Below are positions 16,768 through 27,265 of a DNA stretch of 64,000 nucleotides, one piece after another. The DNA comes from Prochlorococcus marinus str. MIT 9201 (lineage in GTDB: Bacteria; Cyanobacteriota; Cyanobacteriia; PCC-6307; Cyanobiaceae), in contig NZ_JNAL01000010.1 in NCBI RefSeq assembly GCF_000759955.1, positions 117,543 to 181,542 on the forward strand. The letters run 5' to 3'. The notes under the pieces are model-generated. The model worked only from the letters and a program-made list of their open reading frames with translations, was not told where the DNA came from and ran no database searches. The first letter of the stretch is position 1, and each line of letters starts with the position of its first letter. A program made the translations under genes and the position numbers.

Positions 16768-17546
16768 AATTTCTTTATGATTTGAATCTCAATTTGCCAT
16801 GAAAGGTTCACTGTATTATTGTAATTCTTTGGCCAAAACTTTTGAATTTCTCTAAACTCTTTCACTGTTTTGCATTTACAAATCGTTGATTGTGCTCCTA
16901 CATTTTTAATACTTCTAAAAAGCTTATATACATCTTCAAAATTTTCAAGATAATGAAACTTTTCTGAATAATGTATTTCAGTTGATTTGAAATCTTTTAA
17001 TAATTCTCTAGAGCAAAGAAAATTAAGGCCACTATATTCAATATCAATTTTTCTACAAGTATCTTTCCATTCAGGAAAAGAATTTTTTGTTGGATATGCA
17101 ATGATTAAAAAACCTCCAGGTAGTAATTTACTAAACCAATTTTTTATTATCTTTTCTGGGTTGTTTAACCAATGTATGCAAAAGTTAGATGTTAATAGAG
17201 AACAGTTATTGATTTCAGGAGGTAAATCATTATTCAAATCCCATAAAATTTTTTTACTAGATAATTTATTCTCAAGAAGCATTTCTTTGCTGAAATCAAT
17301 TCTGGATACTTTTTGGGGAGAAAAACTTTTTTCTATTTCATCAGCCAACAGTCCTGGACCTGATCCAAGATCTATCCATTCACCCTTTTTTTGAGGATCT
17401 AATTCTTTCATAAATTGAACAATCTTTTCTGCAAAAAACTTCTGAATATTTGAATACTGTAAATACCGATTTGCAGCATCATTGAAATTATTTTTGATTT
17501 TCTCATTCCACTGTTTAGGATTCACTTTAATCATTGAATGTATCAA
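16764..17546 (-). CDS. bioC: Malonyl-ACP O-methyltransferase
   Basis: SAM-dependent methyltransferase (260 residues) that caps malonyl-ACP as its methyl ester so that fatty acid synthesis can build the pimeloyl chain. SAM motif WIDLGSGPGLLADEI at about residues 57-71, then LLTSNFCIHWLNNPEK. The frame opens at 17546 and overlaps bioK by 20 bp. An in-frame Met four codons later (17534) gives a smaller overlap and is an equally plausible start. Confidence 0.93.
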   Translation of the reverse strand: MIHSMIKVNPKQWNEKIKNNFNDAANRYLQYSNIQKFFAEKIVQFMKELDPQKKGEWIDLGSGPGLLADEIEKSFSPQKVSRIDFSKEMLLENKLSSKKILWDLNNDLPPEINNCSLLTSNFCIHWLNNPEKIIKNWFSKLLPGGFLIIAYPTKNSFPEWKDTCRKIDIEYSGLNFLCSRELLKDFKSTEIHYSEKFHYLENFEDVYKLFRSIKNVGAQSTICKCKTVKEFREIQKFWPKNYNNTVNLSWQIEIQIIKKL

Positions 17547-18231
17547 GTAAGATCTCGTATAAATTTAAATTGTTCATGCAATGACCTTGTTGAGTTAGTT
17601 TAATTAGAATTGGGCTCCTATCAAGAGTTCTATTTAAGGACTCTAAAAAGTCATTATTTGATTCTTTGTCAAGAATCAAATCATTTTCTGATCTTATAAA
17701 AATAATTTTGCAATCTTTTTTTAAAAAAACTGGGAACTCTCTATTCATGTAAAGTTGTTTTAAATCACTTAAAAGAAGAGTTTTATTTAAACTCTCTATA
17801 CTTTTATAAAAGATATTTTTAAAACTATTATTTATATCATTTGGCATAAATGATCTATATATAAATTCTTTCAACATATCCTTATGTTCATTTTGTGTGA
17901 TTTTCATTTCCATTCTTTTTAGAGACCTCAAAATAAAGTTTCTTTTGTTACTTACAGGCAGAAAATTATTAAAAGAATTTATAAGAACAATATGAGTTGC
18001 TTCTTTTAAAATTTTTTTTTGCATTAAATGAAAACCATATGAATGGCATAAAGTCATTCTGATCTCTTTTTTAGAGTCGCTTCTAATCCATTTTGCTTGA
18101 CAATGATTTGTCGAAAAATAGCCTCTATCATTATCTTGCCAATGCCAATTATTTTTTAAGAAATCAACTTTAAAATCATCCCAGAAATGTTTATTTAGTC
18201 CCCATCCATGTTGAGTAATAATTTGTTTCAT
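17527..18231 (-). CDS. bioK: Pimeloyl-ACP methyl ester esterase, BioK-type
   Basis: A 234-residue alpha/beta-hydrolase-like protein between bioF and bioC, the place where a BioH-type esterase is needed to remove the methyl ester from pimeloyl-ACP. Likely catalytic triad: S64 in LCHSYGFH, D184 in RSENDLIL and H217 in QQGHCMN. The nucleophile elbow is CHSYG rather than the common GxSxG. BioK was described for marine picocyanobacteria as a non-homologous replacement of BioH/BioG. The symbol rests on context plus these residues. Its ATG overlaps the bioF stop by 4 bp. Confidence 0.85.
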   Translation of the reverse strand: MKQIITQHGWGLNKHFWDDFKVDFLKNNWHWQDNDRGYFSTNHCQAKWIRSDSKKEIRMTLCHSYGFHLMQKKILKEATHIVLINSFNNFLPVSNKRNFILRSLKRMEMKITQNEHKDMLKEFIYRSFMPNDINNSFKNIFYKSIESLNKTLLLSDLKQLYMNREFPVFLKKDCKIIFIRSENDLILDKESNNDFLESLNRTLDRSPILIKLTQQGHCMNNLNLYEILLDTFND

Positions 18232-19367
18232 TTAAACTCTCTTAATACAGCAATGAAATTCTTTAGCAAATTAAAATCAAAGTTTCTTTTTATTGTTATT
18301 CTGATTCTGGATTGCCCAACTGGAACAGTTGGAGGTCTTATCGCAATTGCTAAAAACCCATTTTTTTCGAGATATTTTTGTAGATAAATTGTCTTTTCTT
18401 CTTGGCCAACAATAATTGATAAAATGTGAGAATCGCCTTGAACTGGAAAACTAACATTTTTAATAATTTCATCTTTCCATATCTTCGCAGAAGATAACAA
18501 ATCATTACCCCATTCTTTATTTTCTAAAATTTTTTTCAAACCTTTTAATGCCCCAGCAGCTAAAGATGGAGCAAGCGCGGTTGTGTACCTAAAAGCACCA
18601 CTTGTTTGGATAAGATATTCAGCAACTTCTGAATTGGAAGCTATGAAAGCTCCACCACTTCCAAATGCTTTTCCAAAAGTTCCAGTAATCATAGTTATAT
18701 CCGAACGGCAATTAAAACTTAAACCCCTGCCTTCAGGACCCAAGATCCCGATTGCATGAGCTTCGTCAACTAATAATTGAACACTATTTTTTTTGCAAAT
18801 ATCTGTTATTTCTCTGAGCGGAGCCATTGATCCTTCCATGCTATAAAGAGATTCAACAACAACTAAAATAGAATTTTTTGTAGGATTAGATTTAACAATT
18901 TTATCTTCTAAATCTTTTATATTATTGTGTGCAAATCTAACCAATTTTGCTTGAGCAGCTTTAACTCCAACTAATAGAGAGTTATGGATCAATTTATCTG
19001 CTATTACGATACTATTTCTGTTTGCTAAAGCCTGAATAGCGGCTATATTTGCTTGAAATCCGCTAGGGAAAAGTAATACTTTTTGTTGACCAAGCCACTC
19101 GGCAAGTTCTGTCTCTAATAATTTATGTATTGGTCTTGAACCTGTAATAAACCTAGAGCTTCCTGAACCAATTCCTTCTAATAAACTTATTTCGTAAGCA
19201 GCTTTTATTAAATCCTTATCTCTACTCAATCCAAAATAATCATTACTGCATAAGTCTATGAGTTTTTTATTATGCGAATTCGAATTTAGTAGTTCGAATG
19301 GTTTTTTACCTAAAGAAAATGTTTTTAATTTACGGATTCTATTTTTTGGGATTTTTATTTTTTTCAT
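18228..19367 (-). CDS. bioF: 8-amino-7-oxononanoate synthase
   Basis: PLP enzyme of 379 residues condensing pimeloyl thioester with alanine, the first step of the biotin ring pathway. Seen: CSNDYFGLSRD, GSGSSRFITGS, LLVDEAHAIGILG with the ring-stacking His, and TFGKAFGSGGAFIAS with the PLP lysine. It is the first gene of the bioF-K-C-D-A operon; the promoter must lie in the 139 bp shared with the divergent helicase gene. bioB is not in this window. Confidence 0.97.
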   Translation of the reverse strand: MKKIKIPKNRIRKLKTFSLGKKPFELLNSNSHNKKLIDLCSNDYFGLSRDKDLIKAAYEISLLEGIGSGSSRFITGSRPIHKLLETELAEWLGQQKVLLFPSGFQANIAAIQALANRNSIVIADKLIHNSLLVGVKAAQAKLVRFAHNNIKDLEDKIVKSNPTKNSILVVVESLYSMEGSMAPLREITDICKKNSVQLLVDEAHAIGILGPEGRGLSFNCRSDITMITGTFGKAFGSGGAFIASNSEVAEYLIQTSGAFRYTTALAPSLAAGALKGLKKILENKEWGNDLLSSAKIWKDEIIKNVSFPVQGDSHILSIIVGQEEKTIYLQKYLEKNGFLAIAIRPPTVPVGQSRIRITIKRNFDFNLLKNFIAVLREFK

Positions 19368-19506
19368 TTTGGCAAAATAAAATATATTAGATTTAATTAA
19401 AAAGATTTAGATTTACCATTTAAGTTTGCAAGGTATTTTTTGTTTATTAATATCTATATAGATCATATATTAAGAAGTTAACTCATCATCTCTTCAATCA
19501 CAATTA

Positions 19507-22233
19507 TTGCTTAGTTTAGAGGAATATTTCCCCTTTCCGCTAGATGATTTTCAATTAGAGGCAATACAAGCTATTAATAGCGGAAATTCTGTTGTTTTAA
19601 CGGCACCAACAGGTTCGGGTAAAACATTGATAGGTGAATTTGCTATTTATAGAGGTTTATCTCATGACAGCAGAGTTTTTTATACAACACCTTTAAAGGC
19701 CCTATCAAACCAAAAGTTTAGAGATTTTGCTAATCAATATGGTGAGGATAAAGTTGGTCTTTTAACTGGCGATATAAGTATAAATAGAGAAGCGCCAATC
19801 TTAGTAATGACTACTGAGATTTTTAGAAACATGCTTTATGGCGAATTTGATGAATTTGAAGATCCCTTAGAAAATTTAGAATCTGTAATTCTTGATGAAT
19901 GTCATTACATGAATGACCCCCAAAGAGGAACAGTTTGGGAGGAAACAGTAATCCATTGCCCTTCTAGAACTCAAATAATAGCTTTATCAGCAACAATAGC
20001 TAATGCAGATCAATTACAAAATTGGATAGAAAAAGTTCATGGACCTACAATACTAATTAATAGTGACAAGAGACCAGTCCCACTTGATTTTATTTTTTGT
20101 AGTGTTAAAGGGTTCCATCCACTTTTAAATAATAAGGGTAATGGAATTCATCCAAACTGTAAGATTTGGAGAGCACCTAAAGGGCAGAAAAAGAGAGGAA
20201 AAGTGGGAAGGATAATACAACCAAAGTCTCCTTCAATTTGCTTTGTTATCTCGAAACTAGCTGAACGAAATATGTTACCAGCTATTTACTTTATTTTTAG
20301 TAGAAGAGGCTGTGACAAGGCTATTGAGAATATAAAAGATTTAACTTTAGTTAGTTATTCAGAAGCAAATATGATAGCCCAAAAATTAGATGTTTATCTT
20401 AAAAATAATCAAGAGGCAATTAAAGATAAATCTCAATACGAGGCATTAAAACGCGGTATCGCATCTCATCATGCTGGATTATTGCCTGCATGGAAAGAAT
20501 TGGTTGAGGAATTATTTCAGCAAGGTTTGATAAAAGTAGTTTTTGCAACTGAAACTTTAGCTGCAGGAATTAATATGCCCGCAAGAACCACTGTTATTTC
20601 TTCTTTATCAAAAAGGACAGATGATGGGCATAGATTACTATTTAGCAGTGAATTTTTGCAAATGTCAGGAAGAGCTGGAAGAAGAGGAAAAGACACCCAA
20701 GGATATGTTGTTACATTACAAACAAGATTTGAAGGTGCCAAAGAAGCAAGTGCACTGGCTATTAGTAAACCAAATTCTTTAGAGAGTCAATTCACACCTA
20801 GCTATGGAATGGTACTTAATCTTTTGCAAAGTTATACTTTAGAGAAGTCTAAAGAATTAATTAAAAGAAGTTTTGGTAGTTTTTTATATTTAGGTGAATC
20901 CTCAGGTGAGAATGTAATTCTTGAAAATTTAGATAAGGATTTAATTGAATTAAAAAAAATTACAGCTAACGTTTCATGGAAAGATTTTGATGCCTATGAA
21001 AAGTTAAAAAATCGTCTTAAAGAAGAGAGAAGACTCTTTAAAATTTTAGAAAAACAAGCTGCAGAAAAATTATCAGAAGAGATCACTAATGCACTCCCAT
21101 ATATTAGAGATGGAAGCTTGATTTCAATAAAAGCTCCTCAAATTAAAAGAAAAATTATGCCAGGATTAATTTGTAAGAAAATATATGAATCCCAAAAAAT
21201 TAAGAGTTTATTATGTTTGACAATTGATAATTTATTTATTCTTATAAAACCCTCATTCATAGTAAGTATTTTTAATGATTTGGATACAATTGATGTTTTA
21301 GGAATTGAAGTGCCAAAGATGTATTTTTCTGGGGAGGTTGTTAGGGGAGATGATATATCGCAGTGCTTTGCAGATGAAATTCTAGAAGTTTCTAAAAAAA
21401 ATGATTTACAAACTCCACAATATGATCTGACAAAGGAAGTTTTGGCACAACAGCAACAAATTAATAATTTAGAAGAAACAGTCACTAATCACCCCGCACA
21501 TAGATTTGGGGACTCTAGGAAATTAAAGAAATATAGAAAAAGAATTTTTGATGTTGAGCAAGAAATAAATGTGAGAAAAAAAATTCTTGAGGATAAAGAA
21601 AATCATAACTGGAGAACTTTTACCGATTTGATTAAAATTTTGAACCACTTTGGTTGTTTAAATGATTTGGAATTGACAGAAGTTGGACAAACAGTTGGTG
21701 CAATAAGAAGTGAAAATGAATTATGGATTGGTCTTGTTTTAGTAAGTGGTTATTTGGATGATTTAGATCCTCCTGATTTAGCTGCAATTATTCAAGCTAT
21801 ATGCGCTGATGTAAGGAGGCCAAATATTTGGTGTAATTTCAAGCCTTCTTTAAAGGTATTAGATGTTTTTAATGAATTAGATGGTTTAAGAAAATTAGTC
21901 GTTTCTCAACAAAATAAGTTTAATATTGAAATTCCTATCTATTTAGAAACAGAGTTGACTGGAATTATTTCTGAATGGGCAAGGGGAAAAAAATGGAAAG
22001 ATTTGGTCTTTAATACTTCATTAGATGAAGGTGATGTAGTGAGGATTATTAGAAGATCAATTGATGTACTTTCTCAAGTGCAATACTGTATTGGTGTTAG
22101 TAATAAATTAAAAAGCAAAGCAAAGCTAGCCTTAAAAGCTATTAATCGTTTTCCTGTTTCTGAGACTAATGATTTTATAAAAGTTTCTGAAGATATTAAT
22201 CCTGCAACAAAAAGAATTGACAATAATTCTTAA
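19507..22233 (+). CDS. Ski2-like DEAD/DEAH-box RNA helicase
   Basis: A 908-residue superfamily 2 helicase. Motif I is TAPTGSGKT, motif II DECH in VILDECHYMND, motif III SATIAN, and motif VI MSGRAGRRGKDTQGYV. The long C-terminal part, including the region after NWRTFTDLIKILNHFG, resembles the DSHCT domain of Ski2/Mtr4 helicases that feed RNA to exosomes. Cyanobacteria carry one conserved member whose substrate is not settled. TTG start giving LLSLEEYFPF; no ATG precedes motif Q. Confidence 0.93.
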   Translation: MLSLEEYFPFPLDDFQLEAIQAINSGNSVVLTAPTGSGKTLIGEFAIYRGLSHDSRVFYTTPLKALSNQKFRDFANQYGEDKVGLLTGDISINREAPILVMTTEIFRNMLYGEFDEFEDPLENLESVILDECHYMNDPQRGTVWEETVIHCPSRTQIIALSATIANADQLQNWIEKVHGPTILINSDKRPVPLDFIFCSVKGFHPLLNNKGNGIHPNCKIWRAPKGQKKRGKVGRIIQPKSPSICFVISKLAERNMLPAIYFIFSRRGCDKAIENIKDLTLVSYSEANMIAQKLDVYLKNNQEAIKDKSQYEALKRGIASHHAGLLPAWKELVEELFQQGLIKVVFATETLAAGINMPARTTVISSLSKRTDDGHRLLFSSEFLQMSGRAGRRGKDTQGYVVTLQTRFEGAKEASALAISKPNSLESQFTPSYGMVLNLLQSYTLEKSKELIKRSFGSFLYLGESSGENVILENLDKDLIELKKITANVSWKDFDAYEKLKNRLKEERRLFKILEKQAAEKLSEEITNALPYIRDGSLISIKAPQIKRKIMPGLICKKIYESQKIKSLLCLTIDNLFILIKPSFIVSIFNDLDTIDVLGIEVPKMYFSGEVVRGDDISQCFADEILEVSKKNDLQTPQYDLTKEVLAQQQQINNLEETVTNHPAHRFGDSRKLKKYRKRIFDVEQEINVRKKILEDKENHNWRTFTDLIKILNHFGCLNDLELTEVGQTVGAIRSENELWIGLVLVSGYLDDLDPPDLAAIIQAICADVRRPNIWCNFKPSLKVLDVFNELDGLRKLVVSQQNKFNIEIPIYLETELTGIISEWARGKKWKDLVFNTSLDEGDVVRIIRRSIDVLSQVQYCIGVSNKLKSKAKLALKAINRFPVSETNDFIKVSEDINPATKRIDNNS

Positions 22234-22242
22234 ATGTTTTGA

Positions 22243-23628
22243 TCAAATCATTGAATTAATATTCATTGCTTTATCAAATTCATCTTCGTTTAAATAACCT
22301 AATTTAAGTGTTGCCTCTCTCAAATTTAATGATTCTTTGAAAGCAAGGTTTGCAATTTCAGCTGCTTTTTCATAACCAATTTTTGGCACTATGGCTGTAA
22401 CTAACATTAGTGAATTTTCTAAATTTGACTTCATTTTCTTTTGATTAGGTTTCATCCCATCAACTAATTTTATTCTGAAGTTTTCTATTGCATTTTTAAG
22501 TAATTTTAAACTTGTAAGAATATTAAATCCAATAAGAGGCTTATATTCATTCATCTGTAAAGTGCCGCTAGAATTTGCCATTGAAACTGCATATTCAAGA
22601 CCCATTATCTGAGTGCAAACCATTGATAATGCTTCGCATTGAGTCGGATTCACTTTACCCGGCATGATAGAACTTCCAGGTTCATTTTGAGGGATAATTA
22701 ATTCATATATTCCTGATCTTGGACCAGAAGATAGAATTTTTATATCATTTGAAATTTTAAATAATGCACCTGCTAATATTTTTATCTGACTCATTACTTG
22801 AGCGAGACGATCATGCGAAGCCATGATAGAAAAATTATTTTTTGATTTATAGAACATTAGATTAGTATCAGCAGAAATTGATTTTATAGACTCTTCACAA
22901 AATCCTCTTGGACAATTAATCCCTGTACCAACAGCAGTTCCTCCAAGAGGTAAGAAATACAACTCATTTAGACTAATAATAATTGCATTTTCAGCATCTT
23001 TAATTTGCTCTGACCACCCTGCTATTTCTTGCCCAAAAGTAAGGGGCACTGCATCTTGAAAATGGGTTCTTCCTATCTTTATAAGGTCTTTACATTCTTC
23101 ACTTTTTTTATCAAGGATCTTTGTAAGTTCTCTTATTGTTGGAACAAAATTTTTGATTATTTCATTAACAACAGATATTTGAATAGCAGCAGGAAAAGTA
23201 TCATTAGTTGACTGAGATTTATTAACATCATCATTCGGATGAATTGGTTGATGGCTACCAAGCTCTGAATTTGTTTTTAATGCTGCAATATTTGAAATTA
23301 CCTCATTAACATTCATATTTGTTTGTGTACCACTACCTGTTTGCCAAACCTTCAAGGGAAACTGTGAATCATGAAGCCCATCAAGTATCTCTGTACAAGC
23401 CTCCACAATTAAATCTTTTTTTCTTTTTTCTATTAAACCTAAATTGAAATTTGCAATTGAAGCAGCTTTTTTTATTAAGGTGAGTGAATAAATTAACTCA
23501 ATTGGAATTAATTCTTCTCCAATAGAAAAATTTATTATCGATCTTTGTGTTTGAGCACCCCACAAAGCTTTGATGGGAACCTCTATTGTCCCCATACTAT
23601 CTTTTTCAATCCTAAAGTTTTTTGTCAT
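22243..23628 (-). CDS. fumC: Fumarate hydratase, class II
   Basis: A 461-residue fumarase converting fumarate and malate. Signature GSSIMPGKVNPTQCEA carries the active-site loop, and the early motifs GSGTQTNMNVNEV and GRTHFQDAVPLTFGQE are intact. Next to purB, whose product adenylosuccinate lyase releases fumarate and belongs to the same superfamily. Convergent with the helicase gene (9 bp gap). 48 bp separate it from purB. Confidence 0.97.
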   Translation of the reverse strand: MTKNFRIEKDSMGTIEVPIKALWGAQTQRSIINFSIGEELIPIELIYSLTLIKKAASIANFNLGLIEKRKKDLIVEACTEILDGLHDSQFPLKVWQTGSGTQTNMNVNEVISNIAALKTNSELGSHQPIHPNDDVNKSQSTNDTFPAAIQISVVNEIIKNFVPTIRELTKILDKKSEECKDLIKIGRTHFQDAVPLTFGQEIAGWSEQIKDAENAIIISLNELYFLPLGGTAVGTGINCPRGFCEESIKSISADTNLMFYKSKNNFSIMASHDRLAQVMSQIKILAGALFKISNDIKILSSGPRSGIYELIIPQNEPGSSIMPGKVNPTQCEALSMVCTQIMGLEYAVSMANSSGTLQMNEYKPLIGFNILTSLKLLKNAIENFRIKLVDGMKPNQKKMKSNLENSLMLVTAIVPKIGYEKAAEIANLAFKESLNLREATLKLGYLNEDEFDKAMNINSMI

Positions 23629-23676
23629 TATTCCTCTGAAAACACTGGTTTAACCTAGATAAGGTTTTCAGTAATC

Positions 23677-24972
23677 CTAGATACCTAACTTCTCCCATAT
23701 TACACTTAAATTCTTGAGATGAATTGAAGGATTGAAACATTCTTCTAAGTCACTTTGATCAATAAAATCCATTATTTCATTATCTCTCTCTATATTTTGT
23801 TTGAAATTCCCATTCTGAGTGTTCCAGGCTTGATGCGCATTTTTTTGTACTAAGCTATAAGCCTTTTCTCTAGACAAGCCCTTTTCTACAAGCAAAAGTA
23901 AAACTTTCTGACTAAAGATTACACCACCATATATATTTAAATTTCTGAGCATATTTTTTGGATAAACTTCCAAATTGCTCACTATATCTTTCATTTCCCT
24001 GAGCATAAAATGCAAACAGATTGATACGTCAGGTAACATGATACGTTCATTTGAACTATGGCTGATATCTCTTTCGTGCCAAAGCGGAACATTTTCCAGT
24101 GCAGTTAAGACGTGACTCCTCAAAATTCTTGCTAAACCACTTACTCTTTCACTTCGAATGGGATTTCTTTTATGAGGCATGGCAGAACTTCCTTTTTGCC
24201 CTTTTGTAAAGCCCTCCTCAACTTCTAAAACATCAGTTCTTTGTAAATTTCTTATTTCAGTTGCGAATCTGTCTAGAGAAGCGCCAACTAGTGCAATAGT
24301 TTGCACATATTCTGCATGTCTGTCTCTTGATATAACCTGCGTACTTGCTGTATCTGGTTTTAAGCCGAGTAAATCACAAGTTATTTGTTCTACTTTGGGA
24401 TTAGTATTAGCGTAAGTTCCCATTGCACCACTTATTTGTCCAATTGCTACAGATTCTCTCAGTGTTAACAATCTTTTTTTGTTCCTTATTATTTCTGCTA
24501 ACCATCCAGCAAGTTTAAAACCGAAGGAAATTGGCTCCCCATGAATAGCATGAGATCTGCCAATCATTAATGTATTTTTATGCTTCCTTGCTAATAATCT
24601 GACTTCATTTTCTAGGTTCTTAATTTCTTCTAATAACAATTCGCAAGAATCTTTTAACTGAAGAGATAAGCCAGTATCAAGTACATCACTACTGGTCATG
24701 CCAACATGTATATATCTTCCAGAATCTCCTACAAATTCATTAACGCTTGTAAGAAATGCTATGACATCATGTTTAACTTCCTTCTCAATTTCTGTAATTC
24801 TAGATTCATCAAACTTTGCATTTGAACGTATCTCTTTCATGGCATTCTCAGGAATTTTCCCGAGGGAAAAATTTGCTTCACATGCAGCTATTTCAACCTT
24901 AAGCCAACTTTGGAATTTTGCGCTTTCAGTCCAGATTTTCCCCATTTCGGGTAATGTGTAACGTTCGATCAC
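23677..24972 (-). CDS. purB: Adenylosuccinate lyase
   Basis: A 431-residue lyase acting twice in purine synthesis (SAICAR to AICAR, adenylosuccinate to AMP). Signature loop GSSAMPHKRNPIRSE, plus GMTSSDVLDTGLSLQ and the catalytic His region SHAIHGEPISFG. ATG start. Same strand as fumC downstream and probably co-transcribed. Confidence 0.97.
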   Translation of the reverse strand: MIERYTLPEMGKIWTESAKFQSWLKVEIAACEANFSLGKIPENAMKEIRSNAKFDESRITEIEKEVKHDVIAFLTSVNEFVGDSGRYIHVGMTSSDVLDTGLSLQLKDSCELLLEEIKNLENEVRLLARKHKNTLMIGRSHAIHGEPISFGFKLAGWLAEIIRNKKRLLTLRESVAIGQISGAMGTYANTNPKVEQITCDLLGLKPDTASTQVISRDRHAEYVQTIALVGASLDRFATEIRNLQRTDVLEVEEGFTKGQKGSSAMPHKRNPIRSERVSGLARILRSHVLTALENVPLWHERDISHSSNERIMLPDVSICLHFMLREMKDIVSNLEVYPKNMLRNLNIYGGVIFSQKVLLLLVEKGLSREKAYSLVQKNAHQAWNTQNGNFKQNIERDNEIMDFIDQSDLEECFNPSIHLKNLSVIWEKLGI

Positions 24973-25254
24973 AATTTTTATTAATTATCAATTTAAACTT
25001 TATAACCAAAATCGAATTATTGCCCTATACCTTAAAGATGTACTTGCCATTGAACATATTTGCCTTTTTATTATTTTCTTATGTAACATTTTTATAGCTA
25101 ATAAAGAAAGCTTGAATATAAAAAAAGTTTGCATTTATTCTTCTTGTTAATAATGGGTAATTTTTTAGTTCTAATTTAAAATTGGAAGGTATTAAATAAT
25201 TTGGATCTTAATCTTGTAGAAGTTCATTATTCAGTCTTTTTTATTGATTAATAG
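24973..25254. other. Intergenic region between purB and tlyA
   Basis: 282 bp of very AT-rich divergent spacer. I see only a 19-codon hydrophobic mini-frame (starting 25039) that I do not believe, and no tRNA, terminator or clear operator. It must contain both promoters. Confidence 0.5.
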
Positions 25255-26067
25255 ATGATTAAAAAAAGTAGATTAGACCTTTATCTTCTAAATAAAGGTT
25301 TATGTGAAACTCGTCAAAAAGCCCAAGGTTTAATTCTTGCGGGCAAGGTTAGAGATATTAATGGAAAAGTATTAGATAAGCCTGGACAACAAGTATTAAT
25401 TGGTTCGGAATTTTTTATCGATTCGGGACCTATGTTTGTATCAAGGGGCGGCGAAAAATTATTGGAGGCATTTAAAAAACTTGAAATTAAAGTAAAAGAT
25501 AAAATATGTATTGACGCAGGAATCTCTACTGGGGGATTCACTGATTGCTTATTGCAACAAGGAGCAAAGTTAGTTTATGGGATAGATGTAGGTTATGGAC
25601 AGACTGCATGGAAGATTAGAAATAACCCAAAAGTCATACTTTTTGAACGAACTAATATTCGAAATTTAAAACCTAAAGATCTTTTATCTAGAAGTAATGA
25701 ATTACCGAGTTTTGTTGTTGCTGATTTGTCTTTTATTTCATTAAAGTTGGTTTTTAAATCTATTGGTAATTTATTAGAAGGTAATTGTATTGAGGGAATT
25801 TTTTTAATTAAACCCCAATTTGAGGTGGGTAAAGATAAAGTCAGTAAAGGTGGTGTTGTTCGCAATCCCAAATTCCATACTGAGGCGATAGAGTCTGTTA
25901 TCTATGCTGCTAAGAATTTCCAATGGAATATAAAAAATTTGATAGCTTCCCCATTAGTTGGTCCTGCTGGGAACCATGAATATCTAGCTTGGATGACCTT
26001 AGGAAGTCAAGCAAATAAAAGTATTAATTGTGAATATATACAAAATTTAGTAAATGAAACTCTTTGA
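25255..26067 (+). CDS. tlyA: TlyA-family rRNA 2'-O-methyltransferase
   Basis: A 270-residue protein with an N-terminal S4 RNA-binding domain (RLDLYLLNKGLCETRQKAQG, residues 5-24) and a C-terminal RrmJ/FtsJ-like methyltransferase domain. The SAM site is DAGISTGGFTDCLLQQGA, and later motifs are VADLSFISL and FLIKPQFEVG. TlyA in actinobacteria methylates 16S and 23S rRNA; the exact target in cyanobacteria is inferred. Often mis-annotated as haemolysin. Confidence 0.93.
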   Translation: MIKKSRLDLYLLNKGLCETRQKAQGLILAGKVRDINGKVLDKPGQQVLIGSEFFIDSGPMFVSRGGEKLLEAFKKLEIKVKDKICIDAGISTGGFTDCLLQQGAKLVYGIDVGYGQTAWKIRNNPKVILFERTNIRNLKPKDLLSRSNELPSFVVADLSFISLKLVFKSIGNLLEGNCIEGIFLIKPQFEVGKDKVSKGGVVRNPKFHTEAIESVIYAAKNFQWNIKNLIASPLVGPAGNHEYLAWMTLGSQANKSINCEYIQNLVNETL

Positions 26068-26068
26068 A

Positions 26069-26431
<363 letters not shown>

Positions 26432-26677
26432 TTAATTGTTTTTTGGGAAAACATCCAACATTGAAATATCAGAAAAACATTTAATATTAAGGCCTGCATT
26501 AGTGGCGTCCTCAATCAGTAATTTAGAGTTTTCTTCAGAAATGATTACTGTGCTATTTGATAATGCTTCCCACTGATTATTTTCGAAGTGCGTTTGAAGC
26601 CATAACATTCCAACTGCAGTTTTTGGTTGAAGGGATTTATTTGAGTTTTTATCGATAGTTATCAAACAAATGTCCAT
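26432..26677 (-). CDS. Conserved-looking small protein upstream of glnB
   Basis: An 81-residue soluble protein I do not recognise. It has a central KTAVGMLWLQTHFENNQWEAL and a segment TVIISEENSKLLIEDATNAG. No membrane span or cysteine cluster. It starts 24 bp upstream of glnB on the same strand and is probably its co-transcribed first gene, so the nitrogen-responsive promoter would sit in front of it. Confidence 0.75.
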   Translation of the reverse strand: MDICLITIDKNSNKSLQPKTAVGMLWLQTHFENNQWEALSNSTVIISEENSKLLIEDATNAGLNIKCFSDISMLDVFPKNN

Positions 26678-26728
26678 TATTTTTTATTGAACTAAACACA
26701 TATAACCCTTTTGACCGACATTATTAAT

Positions 26729-26742
26729 GTTACTATTGCTAC
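26729..26742. promoter_or_regulatory. NtcA-like site upstream of the glnB transcription unit
   Basis: GTT-N8-TAC on the plus strand (GTA-N8-AAC on the minus strand) differs from the NtcA consensus GTA-N8-TAC at one half-site base. It lies about 52 bp upstream of the 26677 start, with a TTATAT-like -10 some 23 bp further along the minus strand. That is about the NtcA-activator spacing. glnB is an NtcA target in several cyanobacteria. It could equally act on queF, 112 bp away in the other direction. Confidence 0.4.
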
Positions 26743-26854
26743 AAAAATAAGATTTAACAGCTTTTGTCTTATTCAATTGTAATACTTAAGCTTGTTGTGA
26801 TTTTTGCAGATTTTGATCTTTTTATATAGGTTTAGTAAATAAGTTCTACTAAAA

Positions 26855-27265
26855 ATGAGTACAGCTAAATTAGATGATTCGACTCAAAGACCACTTTATG
26901 GTGAGAGAATTATTGAAGAATCAAAAATAATTTGTTTCGAAAATCCAAATAAGGAAAGAATTTATGAAATTTCTATACAGTTACCTGAATTTACATGTAA
27001 GTGCCCCTTTTCTGGTTATCCAGATTTTGCAAAGCTAAATATTATTTATCAACCTAATTTGAAAGTCTATGAGTTGAAATCTTTAAAACTTTATATTAAT
27101 AATTTTAGAGATATAAAAATATCACATGAGGAAGTTGTTAACAGAATTATGGATGATTTAGTGAATGAGGGCTCACCTCACTGGATACATTTAAATGCTG
27201 CGTTCAATCCAAGAGGAAATGTTTCTATGCAGTTAGATATTTTTAGTGGAAAGAAAAAAAATTAA
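26855..27265 (+). CDS. queF: NADPH-dependent 7-cyano-7-deazaguanine reductase
   Basis: A 136-residue short-form (type I) QueF that reduces preQ0 to preQ1 in queuosine synthesis. [16 protein letters not shown] holds the thioimide-forming Cys50 and the conserved Asp57. [14 protein letters not shown] and the C-terminal [14 protein letters not shown] follow. T-fold enzyme, cytoplasmic. Its stop overlaps that of the convergent ccs1 by 4 bp. Confidence 0.95.
   Translation: MSTAKLDDSTQRPLYGERIIEESKIICFENPNKERIYEISIQLPEFTCKCPFSGYPDFAKLNIIYQPNLKVYELKSLKLYINNFRDIKISHEEVVNRIMDDLVNEGSPHWIHLNAAFNPRGNVSMQLDIFSGKKKN

Noticed and set aside
25039..25098. 19-codon hydrophobic mini-frame between purB and tlyA
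   Set aside because: It is too short, has no RBS and does not match any small photosystem or cytochrome b6f subunit I know.
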